From assembly GCF_047675955.1 (NCBI RefSeq), contig NC_132917.1:10448501-10512500 (forward strand): a stretch of DNA of 64,000 bases, written 5' to 3'. Below, piece after piece: positions 54,481 to 62,606 of the stretch. Under the pieces are notes generated by a model. That model was not told where the DNA came from. It did no database searches and was given only the letters and a program-made list of their open reading frames with translations. Source of the DNA: Chlorocebus sabaeus (Eukaryota > Chordata > Mammalia > Primates > Cercopithecidae). Within the stretch, counting starts at the first letter, position 1; each line of letters begins with the position of its first letter. The position numbers were made by a program, and so were the translations under genes.

Positions 54481-54889
54481 GAAGAATAACTGAGGGTGTT
54501 ATTCACAAGAGATGGGAAATCCATAGAAATCTCCTAGGAACTTTAATAATTTCAATCGTTGTACCATAAATGGTACTTAAAAGAATGTTATGAAGACTGT
54601 TTTTGCTACTTTATAACAAAAATGTTATAAAGTATTTGTTTCTGCTCTTCTGACAAATGATGAGTAAAAAAGATGCTAAAACTCTATTCTAACTGCTTGG
54701 AGTTAAAACTATCAAGCCCCATATAATGAAGAAAAAGAAAGAAAATGGTAACTGAAATGACATTTCCATTGTTTTTTACTACATACAAATGTTTTGCAAA
54801 GTTACTACATTCATTTAAAAAATAGCTTGGGTTATACTTACTACAGAAATGATTTTCATGGGTACACGTGGTCATAGAGATGGAAATAA
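54481..54889. other. AT-rich sequence, no gene seen
   Basis: No repeat family or exon is recognised. Confidence 0.45.
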
Positions 54890-54891
54890 CT

Positions 54892-55212
54892 GGCCGGGCG
54901 TGGTGGCTCATACCTGTAGTCCCAGCACTTTTGGAGGCCGAGGCAGGTGGATCGCCTGAGGTCAACAGTTAGAGACCACTCTGGTCAACATAGTGAAACC
55001 TCGTCTTTATTAAAATACAAAAATTAGCCGGGTGTGGTGGTGGGTGCCTGTAGTCCCTGCCACTCAGGAGGCTGAGGCAGGAGAATCGCTTGAACCCGGG
55101 AGGCTGAGGTTGCAGTGAGTTGAGACTGCGCCACTGCATTCCAGCCTGGGTGACAGAACGAGACTCTGTCTCACAAAAAAAAAAAAAAGAAAAGAAAAAA
55201 AAAAAAAAAAAG
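54892..55212 (+). mobile_element. Alu, full length
   Basis: GGCCGGGCGTGGTGGCTCAT to an A/G-rich tail of about 35 bases. Confidence 0.95.
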
Positions 55213-55405
55213 GAGAAAACAGACACAGGGAACTCCAAAGGCTAGGAGGGTGGTGAGGGTTGAGGACCTGCCTACTGGATGCAGTGTCCACTATTTGGGT
55301 AACGGGTGCATTAGAAGCCCACTCCCCACAGTGTGCAATATGCCCATCTCACAAACAAGCACATGTGTCCCCTTGAATGTAAACCTTTTTGAAAAAAGAT
55401 TTTAA
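55213..55405 (+). mobile_element. L1MA/L1MB-type 3' end
   Basis: 'Gctaggagggtggtgagggttgagg', 'cctactggatgcagtgtccactatttgggtaacgggtgc', 'gaagcccactccccacagtgtgcaatatgccc' and 'cacatgtgtccccttgaatgtaaacc' match the L1 3' UTR in sense order. Confidence 0.85.
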
Positions 55406-55741
55406 AAGGTTATTTCTTTAGATTTTTAGGTTGAACCATACGTAGACAGAGAGTTAAATAAATTATGCATCAGCCATGTAATGAAATACTCTACACAAAG
55501 GAATGAGGTAGATCACCCTACATATTAATATGTATAGAACTGGGAAAATATCTCTTATATATTGTTAGTTTCAAGTTCAGGAACAGTATATGTAGTGTGA
55601 TCCCATTTGCATTATTGAAACAGATATGTCTATCATTGTCTATAGAACAGAAAAATATCTGAAAAACAACCTTACAGTGTTATGAGTTATCTATGGAAAT
55701 AGTTTTGTGAGGAGCCACGAAACATGTCCCTTTGATAAAGT
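55406..55741. other. AT-rich sequence, no gene seen
   Basis: Probably old L1-flanking or LINE sequence; not assigned. Confidence 0.4.
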
Positions 55742-55752
55742 AATTCTTTTTC

Positions 55753-56025
55753 TTTTTCTTTTTTTGTTTTTGAGACAGAGTCTCGCTCTGTCGCCCAGGC
55801 TGGAGTGCGGTGGCGCGATCTCAGCTCACTGCAAGCTCCGCCTCCCGGGTTCACGCCATTCTCCTGCCTCAACCTCCCGAGTAGCTGGGACTACTGCTGC
55901 CCGTCACCACGCCCGGCTAATTTTTAGTAGAGACGGGGGATTCATCATGTAATCCCAGCCTTTGGGAGGCCGAGGGGGGCGGATCACGAGGTCAGGAGAT
56001 CGAGACCATCCTGGTTAACATGAGC
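55753..56025 (-). mobile_element. AluY with internal 5' inversion (twin-priming-like)
   Basis: 55753-55939 is an antisense AluY from the tail back to the start of the A-rich linker (diagnostic CACTGCAAGCTCCGCCTCCC and GGTTCACGCCATTCTCC). At about 55940 the strand flips: 55949-56021 is sense-strand Alu left arm (GTAATCCCAGCCTTTGGGAG to GACCATCCTGGTTAACATG). The two parts together account for nearly one Alu with no overlap. A target duplication AATTCTTTTTC flanks the whole at 55742-55752 and 56026-56036, so it is one insertion. Confidence 0.9.
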
Positions 56026-56040
56026 AATTCTTTTTCAATG

Positions 56041-56837
56041 AAACTTTCTGTTCAAGGATAACAAGCACAGAGAAAGAGAGAGGAGTCGTGAGCAGCCCAG
56101 GAGTGGTCAAAGTGCACCCGTGGGAAAAGCCACCACCGGGTGAGGGAACAGGACCAACCAGGATCCCCCACTGCGTCCCAGCCACGTTCCCCTCTCTCCA
56201 AAGCCACCACTACCCTAACTGCTGAGCACAACTTGGAAAAAACAAACAAACCTGGGCCTTAGGTCTGGGGTGTTGGAGGCTGAGGGGATCTGGGGCAGGG
56301 GAAGGGGAGAAATGGCAGCCCAGGATCCCCCCCCCCCAGCTCAGTCCTGACGTAAAAGCCATGCCCTCAGAGCCCCGTCTGCGAGGAAACGCTTCTCGCG
56401 CTGGCTCACGAACACCCCCAGCTGCACGTGCCTGGGATAGAGACCCATGGGAAACAGCCATTTCCTAGCGCCAGTGAGCAGTATATCACACATACGGAAA
56501 AATTATGGAGTAGAGTATGAAAGCTGCATAAAACTTGAAAACAGGAAACTTCGAAGACATGAAGGATTAGAGCAGGCACTTTGGGAATCAGCCCTGAAGA
56601 GGCAGGCCTGTGTTAAGGGCTGAAGCGGTAGGAAAACTCGGGCAACGAGAGGGACGGGTGGGGCCTAGGAGGAGTGCCCATGCAGCTGTCGTCAGCGGAC
56701 GCTCCTTCTGTGTCCCTCAGACTCAGCAGTCCCTCCCCCCGCCCTTCAGCAACTCTCCAGAGCAAAAGTGGAGGCAGCTCCCCTGCTCTTGAAAACCCTC
56801 AGTGGTCAAAAAGCTTTGTCAGTTCCTCATGAGCCTT
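56041..56837. other. Unassigned sequence, no gene seen
   Basis: Contains a C11 run at about 56326-56337. No repeat family or exon is recognised. Confidence 0.4.
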
Positions 56838-57032
56838 GCACAGTGCCAGTTGCTGCACCTAATGTAACCCTAATAAAAACTAAGTATTAGACTGATCTAC
56901 AGGAGGAAATAAGATTCACAGAGATTAAGGGAACAGTCAAAAGACACAGAACTAGTAGGCAACAGACCTGGAATTCGACCCTGTGTCAGGGTGGTTCCAA
57001 ATCCAAGCTCTTTCTACTACACTGCCAGCCTC
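56838..57032 (+). mobile_element. MIR element, nearly complete
   Basis: 'Ccttgcacagtgccagttgctgcacc', 'ggaggaaataagattcacagagattaagggaacagtc', 'gacacagaactagtaggcaacagacctggaattcg' and 'ccaagctctttctactacactgcc' follow MIR to its 3' end. Confidence 0.8.
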
Positions 57033-58045
57033 CCAGGTCCTGGAAGTGATCCTGGCCCTCCTACTCTACCCTGATGGCCTGATCTCCTGGTGTGCTGAGA
57101 GCACTGGCTGAACAGAGCACTGCTGCCTGTGGAATCTGGCCCTGCGGAATACTGGCTCCCCACAGAACTAGGAGGCCCTCCAAGAAGGAAGGAAAAGACG
57201 GGCCTTGGAAAGCCAGGAGTAGATGTGACAGAGCCTGACCTCAGGAAACAGGCCAAGGGCATAAACACCCAACCCCTGGGGACAGTCCAGCCAGCAAAGT
57301 GTCCCTCTCCAAATTTGTAAAATCCCCCATCCCTAAGGGAGGCAGCGTGGAAACAGAAGAGAAGGCAACAGGAAGCTGCAGCCCCTTCCTTTGAGAAGAG
57401 GTGGACACTGAGCAAGAGTTTAGGGGAAAGCAGCTGAGAAAGGACAGCACTGGTCCAGCGGTTGGACCCGCTGGAGGACTCCCTGGCACCAAAGCACGAA
57501 TGGGGCTGGCTGCCCCAGGAACAAGAACACACACACCCCACCCTCCACACACCTTTTTTCTGGAAACAGACCTCATTTCTCCAACCACAGAAGTGGACAC
57601 ACGGCCAAACTGTTCCCTGCCTTGGGAACAAGCCAATCTGCACAGAAGCAGAAGCGGCACAGATAGCAGAGGCAGGGGAAGGGAAACATATTGGGAAAAG
57701 AATAGGGGAGGCCTGAAGAGAGAAGGAACAATGGTGAGACAGCAGGAGGAAGGCGGGAGTAGGGGAAGGAGAGAGAAAGAGGGAAACAGAGACAGAGTAT
57801 GCATGTGCTAGCTGACTGAACGTGGAGCCCTGGATCTAGGTGTTCCTGAGGCCAGTTCCATGTCCCAAGCATGGTTATGTCAATTAATGCATTCTGCCTC
57901 TCAGCTTATGACATTAGAAGTTAGGCTGTATCATTTACAGTCCAAAGAGTTACTATTTCAGTTATACATAAAGACCCTTAAAAATCTATAAAGGCACCTC
58001 CAAAATCACATCAATTCTGGAAAAACTAAGGAAACCAAAGTTGGT
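57033..58045. other. Unassigned sequence, no gene established
   Basis: About 1 kb with long antisense frames at 57017-57643 and 57241-57804. The latter is Leu/Ser/Pro-rich because the plus strand is purine-rich. No domain, paired splice site or conserved motif is visible. Confidence 0.35.
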
Positions 58046-58202
58046 TCTCTTTTTTCTTTTTTTGAGACCCGGGTCTTGATCTGTCGCCCAGGCTAGCCTC
58101 GACTTCTCAGGCTCAAGCTACCCACCTCAGCCTCCTCAGTAGCTGGGACTATCTACAGGAGGAAAAAGTGCACACCACCGTTTGTCTAATTAAAAAAATT
58201 TT
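58046..58202 (-). mobile_element. Alu monomer/fragment, antisense, with small insertion
   Basis: T-rich tail, GAGACCCGGGTCTTGATCTG, 'gtcgcccaggctagcctcgacttc', 'cctcagcctcctcagtagctgggacta', then a 15-bp foreign stretch and the linker-like 'gtgcacaccaccgtttgtctaatt'. Older Alu or FLAM. Confidence 0.75.
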
Positions 58203-58377
58203 CTTGGAGTCTTTCTTAAAGAAGCTATTCAAATGAAAGTATATTTATTTTTATACATGTTTCCTCCAGTAAGTTTATGTTTGACTGTACGTAAGAAACA
58301 GGAAAAAAAACAACAACCTGTAATTAAACTGGTGCCAAGATCAACCAGCAGCCTCCACTGCTTGTTTCCCATTATTA

Positions 58378-58978
58378 CAGGTTGGGTATCCCTTATCTGA
58401 AATGCTTGGGAGCAGAAGTCTTTTAGACTTTGGATTTTTTTTGTGTTTTGGAATATTTGTATTATATTCACTAGTCGAGTATCCCAAATCTGAAAATCCA
58501 AAACCTGAAAAGCTCTAATGAGCATTTTCCTCCAATGTCATGTCAGTGCTCGATATGGTATTGCTCTGTGTCCCCACACAAATCTCATGTCAAATTGCAA
58601 TCTTCGGTGCTGGAGGGGGGGCCTGGAGGGAGGTGACTGAATCATGAGGGCGGACCTTCCCCTTGTTATTCTGTGCTAGTGAGTTCTTGGAGATCTGGTG
58701 TTTGAAAGTGTGTACCATCTCCCCCTTTGCCTTCTTCCCCCAGCTCTAGCCATGTAGGACATGCCTGCTTGTGCTTCACCTTCCGCCACAATAGTAAGCT
58801 TCCCGGGGCCTCCATAGCCATGCTTCCTGTACCACCTGCAGAACTGTGAGTCAATTAAACCTTTTTTCTGTACTTATAAATTACCCAGTTTCAGGTAGTT
58901 CTTTCTAGCAGGGCAAGAACAGATAAATACAGTGCTCAAACAGTTTTAGATTTTTGGATTTGGGACGCTCTCAACCTG
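58378..58978. mobile_element. Tigger/MER28-like DNA transposon remnant, split
   Basis: The left part begins CAGGTTGGGTATCCCTTATC (terminal inverted repeat) with 'gaaatgcttgggagcagaag' and 'gagtatcccaaatctgaaaatcc'. The right part (58937-58978) has 'gatttttggatttgggacgc' and ends CTCTCAACCTG, the inverse of CAGGTTGAGAG. It is a nonautonomous mariner-type element, interrupted by the LTR listed next. Confidence 0.8.
58551..58931 (+). mobile_element. MaLR LTR (MST/THE-type) inside the DNA transposon
   Basis: Starts CGATATGGTATTGCTCTGTG (TGATATGG with T to C). Then 'cccacacaaatctcatgtcaaattgcaatc', 'gactgaatcatgagggcgg', 'agccatgtaggacatgcc', 'ctgtgagtcaattaaacc', 'aaattacccagtttcagg', and ends ATAAATACA. 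Perfect 5-bp target duplication GTGCT at 58546-58550 and 58932-58936. Confidence 0.92.
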
Positions 58979-59197
58979 CGCCATTAGATAATACTCTCTT
59001 GGTATAAATTATTTAAAAACAAATCCCAAACTAGTACATAAACAAGCCAAACAAACCTATCAACATACACTTATAAACACAAACACAGGCAATACACAGA
59101 CACCAGGTAAAACAGAGATGGTATTTCTGGATGGTTTAATCATGAATGGCAGTAGGCAGTGTAGGAACAAAGTTCCTAGAGCATGATAAATCTTGGT
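58979..59197. other. AT-rich sequence, no gene seen
   Basis: No repeat or exon. It lies just downstream of the putative poly(A) site of the minus-strand exon. Confidence 0.4.
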
Positions 59198-59199
59198 TT

Positions 59200-59535
59200 C
59201 TAGCACAGGATAAACCTTTTATTTCATGGTGTACACTTCACAATATTAAAAAACCCCAACCTGGTTTACATGATTAAAACCATGGGGAAAGGACAATATT
59301 TCCAGGGAGCAATGACTTGCAAGCTCACCCTTGGGCTATGTGGTGGCCATCGGCAGGGCCCAGCTTCACAGTCTAATCCACAAAGCACAGGTTTTCAAAT
59401 CTTTACCTCTGTGTACAAGAATGTACATGGAACTTTAAAAACGTGTGTTCCCTTATCTGTGTTGAACACTCTTAATGACGATCAGTTTGGGGGAGACGTA
59501 CCCCTCCCTAATCACAGGTAGGATCACTTCCCAAA
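59200..59535 (-). other. Putative 3' UTR of the candidate minus-strand exon
   Basis: Runs from the stop codon to just past the AATAAA signal. No transposon is recognised in it. Its status depends on the exon call. Confidence 0.35.
59218..59223 (-). terminator. Putative polyadenylation signal AATAAA
   Basis: TTTATT on plus gives AATAAA on minus, about 310 bp downstream of the stop codon of the candidate exon. This is a suitable position for 3' end formation about 15-25 bp further left. A hexamer alone is weak evidence. Confidence 0.35.
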
Positions 59536-59655
59536 TCAATGAAACGACCGTCCTCTTTTGTGTCTTGACTTCAGGTGTCCGGCTGAACGACGGAGTCTTT
59601 TCCTTTCTTGTCGATGCAGTTTCTCAGCCTCCTGTTGCTTCTTCTGCTGTTCAGA
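59536..59655 (-). CDS. Candidate terminal coding exon, basic Gln/Lys-rich C-terminus, protein not recognised
   Basis: On minus, the sequence ATTTTCTCTTTTAG ends at 59656, a strong polypyrimidine/AG acceptor. From 59655 a frame with phase 0 runs 39 residues to TGA (59538-59536). It begins SEQQKKQQEAEKLHRQERKR and continues with LRRSAGHLKSRHKRGRSFH: a short charged helix, likely coiled coil, then a very basic tail like those of nucleolar or RNA-associated proteins. The 120-bp length, lack of repeat content and an AATAAA at 59223-59218 support an authentic 3' exon with a 3' UTR of about 330 bp. No upstream exon was identified to the right within the window, so the partner exons would lie beyond 64000. 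A second frame (28 residues, starting LNSRRSNRR) is also open. I do not recognise the gene. Confidence 0.45.
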   Translation of the reverse strand, partial: SEQQKKQQEAEKLHRQERKRLRRSAGHLKSRHKRGRSFH

Positions 59656-59657
59656 CT

Positions 59658-60486
59658 AAAAGAGAAAATTAAACGAGTAGAGGGAAACACAGAAAATGCT
59701 ATACCTCTTTTCTGGTAACCGTCAGGATGCCAACAGTACTGCCACCAATCTCAGACCTGCTGCCAGGAGAAATGCTGCCCACAGGCTCCAGGGGACCTGG
59801 TGGGGCTGCCTGGACTCCGCTCTGATAAGTGCTACCCTGGCAGAAACAGCAGCACCAAGGCCAACTTTCACCATCAATGCAAAAGCAGAAATTCTGAACC
59901 CCAGGCAAGAGAAGGGCCCTGATAGACCAGCCTACTACAAAGTAGGAGACTGGTTTTTCAACCAACACACTCACATGACCACTGTGTTGTTTTAAAAGAG
60001 CCTACAAAAGAGCCACCTTAAAGATGATTATCACTTACAGAGTGTCCACTTTCCTTTTAGAGATCTTTGTTTACAAACTAGAGCCATTCGTTTATTCCCA
60101 CTGTTTTTAAAAACAAAAGAAAAAAATACTTAAATGTACTAAAAGTACATTATTAAAACACTCATTCATAGAACTTGCTCCCAAGAATTTTTAGCTGTTT
60201 CCCAAAACTCCACCTCTCCTTCCTTAAAAGCAGCAAACTGCTCTCATTAATCACTGATGAAAGCGAGGCAGACAACGCACAAGTTCACAGCTGCAGTAAG
60301 CATGTGGACTCCCGGGCTGACTGCTGGAAAAGTGCTCACTTTTGTTCTCAATGCTCATTGGCTCACATGGGAGCTGGAACTCCTCCCTACCCATCCGCAG
60401 CACCAAATGGTTTAACTACTTTCAGCAGAAATCCTTAGAAAATTATCAATGCAGAAGCCACAACAAAGTAAGAGTTACACAAAAAA
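59658..60486. other. Intron-like or intergenic sequence, no gene seen
   Basis: 830 bp of mixed, partly AT-rich sequence without a recognised repeat. If the exon at 59536-59655 is real, this is the 3' part of its upstream intron. Confidence 0.4.
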
Positions 60487-60772
60487 ATCCCAGCACTTTG
60501 GGAGGCCGAGACGGGTGGATCACGAGGTCAGGAGATCGAGACCATCCTGGCTAACACAGTGAAACCCCGTCTCTACTGAAAAATACAAAAAACTAGCCGG
60601 GCGAGGTGGCGGGCGCCTGTAGTCCCAGCTACTCGGGAGGCTGAGGCAGGAGAATGGCGTAAACCCGGCAGGCGGAGCTTACAGTGAGCTGAGATCCGGC
60701 CACGGCACTCCAGCCTGGGCGACAGAGCGAGACTCCGTCTCAAAAAAACAAAAAACAAAACAAAACAAAACA
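60487..60772 (+). mobile_element. Young AluY, Old World monkey type (AluYRa-like), 5' truncated
   Basis: Begins at Alu position about 25 (ATCCCAGCACTTTGGGAGGC). It carries GGCGAGGTGGCGGGCGCC, AATGGCGTAAACCC and GAGCTGAGATCCGGCCA, with a tail of AAAC repeats. In human AluY the last word is GATCGCGCCA. Low divergence elsewhere marks it as recent. The macaque/baboon AluYRa link is from memory. Confidence 0.9.
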
Positions 60773-60944
60773 CATTTAATGGTTTTGAAAATACAAACTC
60801 CTGAATGTAAAGCTCAAAAAAAAAAAAAAAATTATTAGTGGTGGAACTGCACAGATGGTAAACTGAGAAAGCACTGTCAGGGGCCTCAGTTGATAAAGTG
60901 GAAAAGCATCGCCTTATGGACACCCAGGGAACCTGCTTCACTGG
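60773..60944. other. Short unassigned interval with A16 run
   Basis: No repeat apart from a poly-A run at about 60815-60830. Confidence 0.4.
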
Positions 60945-60959
60945 GATCTGTATTTTCTT

Positions 60960-61410
60960 TTTCTTTTTTTGAGATGGAGTCTCGCTCTGTTGCCAGGCTG
61001 GAGTGCAATGGCACACTCTCGGCTCACTGCAACCTCCGCCTCCCGATTCAAGCAATTCCCCCGCCTCAGCCTCCAGAGTAGCTGGGATTACAGGTGACCA
61101 CGCCTGGCTAGATTTTTTTTTTTTTTTTGAGACCGAGCCTCCCTCAGTCACCCAGGCTGGAGTGCAGTGACGCGATCTCTGCTCACTGCAAGCCCCGCCT
61201 CCTGGGTTTACGCTATTCTCTGCCTCAGCCTCCCGAGTAGCTGGGACTATAGGCACCCACCACCATGCCCAGCTATATTTTTTGTATTTTTAGTAGAGAT
61301 GGGGTTTCACTGTGTTGTCCAGGATGGTCTCAATCTCTTGACCTCGTGATCCACCCACCTTGGCCTCCCAAAGTGCTGGGACTTCAGGCGCGCACCACCA
61401 CGCCCAGCCA
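60960..61410 (-). mobile_element. Composite Alu: right arm of one Alu joined to a complete second Alu
   Basis: 60960-61110 is only the right arm of an antisense Alu (tail side to ACCACGCCTGGCTA). It runs directly into the poly-T tail (61112-61128) of a complete antisense AluY-like element ending at CACGCCCAGCCA (61410). A single 15-bp target duplication GGATCTGTATTTTCT flanks the pair (about 60944-60958 and 61411-61425), so the outer boundaries are those of one insertion. Confidence 0.9.
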
Positions 61411-61425
61411 GGATCTGTATTTTCT

Positions 61426-61689
61426 ACACACCTAACACAAAACATGCATCTGTATGTTACCCTTGAGGAGAAAGTCTCCACATTCACCTCTTGTGGATAT
61501 TACCCAATCTTCTAAAATTAAACAGTTGAAAGTGAGAGAATAGTGGGGAAGGAAAGCAATTTGTAATGTCAAAAAAAAAAAAAAAAGATGCATTTCTCCT
61601 ATTCTAAGAAGCTCTTAAACCGGGTTTCTGAATAATTCTTTAAGTCCCTTCTCTGATTATTACCATTCTTCGACTGTCTTTTCAAAGTA
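61426..61689. other. Unassigned sequence
   Basis: Contains an A16 run at about 61570-61586. No gene or repeat family seen. Confidence 0.4.
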
Positions 61690-62140
61690 AATCCTATCCT
61701 GTGTATTCTGATCCTATCCCAAACTCCTCCACTGTGCTCTGTCTTGGAGGGTACCACCCGAGCCCAGGCTGCTGCCCGTCCTAACCATGGCCACCACGGA
61801 GTTGCCTTAATTGTGCTCTGCTTCCTCTCAAATACCCCTTAAGGCAACTCTCCATGCAACAGCCGGAGGATTTAAAAAAAAAAATAGAAATACTATGTCA
61901 GTTCAGTCCTGTGCTTACTGAAACTGTGCAAAGTTTGGTCCTTTACCAAACAATCTCACAGCCCTCTGCTCACCTTTGAAGCACTTGCCACAGTTCTAAT
62001 GACATAATTAGAGGTATATAATTTTTACCCGCTGTCTCTCTCTCCCATAGACTGAGAACTGTGGTAGCAAGAGCCATGTCTGTCCCTAGCATGAAGCACA
62101 GGGCAGGCATCAATACACATGCATTAATGGAAACCTCAGA
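61690..62140 (+). mobile_element. L2 (LINE-2) 3' region
   Basis: 'Caacagccggaggattt', 'tgtgcttactgaaactgtgcaaagtttggtcctttacc', 'cgctgtctctctctcccatagactgagaactgtgg' and 'tccctagcatgaagcacagggcagg' follow L2 order, strongly diverged. Confidence 0.65.
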
Positions 62141-62270
62141 ACTCCTTCTAACACTCCCTAGCTGAGCGAGTGATGACATCACCAGGAGCCCTGTAAAGTG
62201 AACCAATACCAGTTATTCAATATTTTGCTTCTTCATGTTAATCAGAATTTATTTAAAAAGGGTTTCTTCA

Positions 62271-62597
62271 GGCCAGACGTGGTGGCTCATGCCTGTAATC
62301 CCAGCACTTTGGGAGGCTGAGGCAGGCTGATCACAAGGTCAGGAGATCGAGACCATCCTGGCTAACACGGTGAAACCCCGTGTTTACTAAAAATACAAAA
62401 CATTAGCTGGGTGTGGTGGTGGGGGCCTGTAGTGCCAGCTACTTGGGAGGCTGAGGCAGGAGAATGGCGTGAACCCAGGAGGTGGAGCTTGCAGCAAGCC
62501 GAGATCGCACCACTGCACTCCAGCCTGGAAGACAGAGCGAGACTCTGTCTCAAAAAAAAGAAAGAAAGAAAAAAAAAAAAAAGGAAAAGAAAAAAAA
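62271..62597 (+). mobile_element. AluY-like, full length
   Basis: GGCCAGACGTGGTGGCTCAT to an A/G-rich tail. AluY traits include AGATCGAGACCATCCTGGCT and GAATGGCGTGAACC. Target duplication GTTTCTTCA lies at 62262-62270 and 62598-62606. Confidence 0.95.
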
Positions 62598-62606
62598 GTT
62601 TCTTCA

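Noticed and set aside
57241..57804. 187-codon Leu/Ser-rich minus-strand frame suggesting membrane segments
   Set aside because: The plus strand is purine-rich there, so the complement codes Leu/Ser/Phe by composition. No splice sites or motifs were found.
60573..61256. 227-codon minus-strand frame
   Set aside because: It is antisense translation across two Alu elements (typical SPRLECNG/HHARL Alu phrases).
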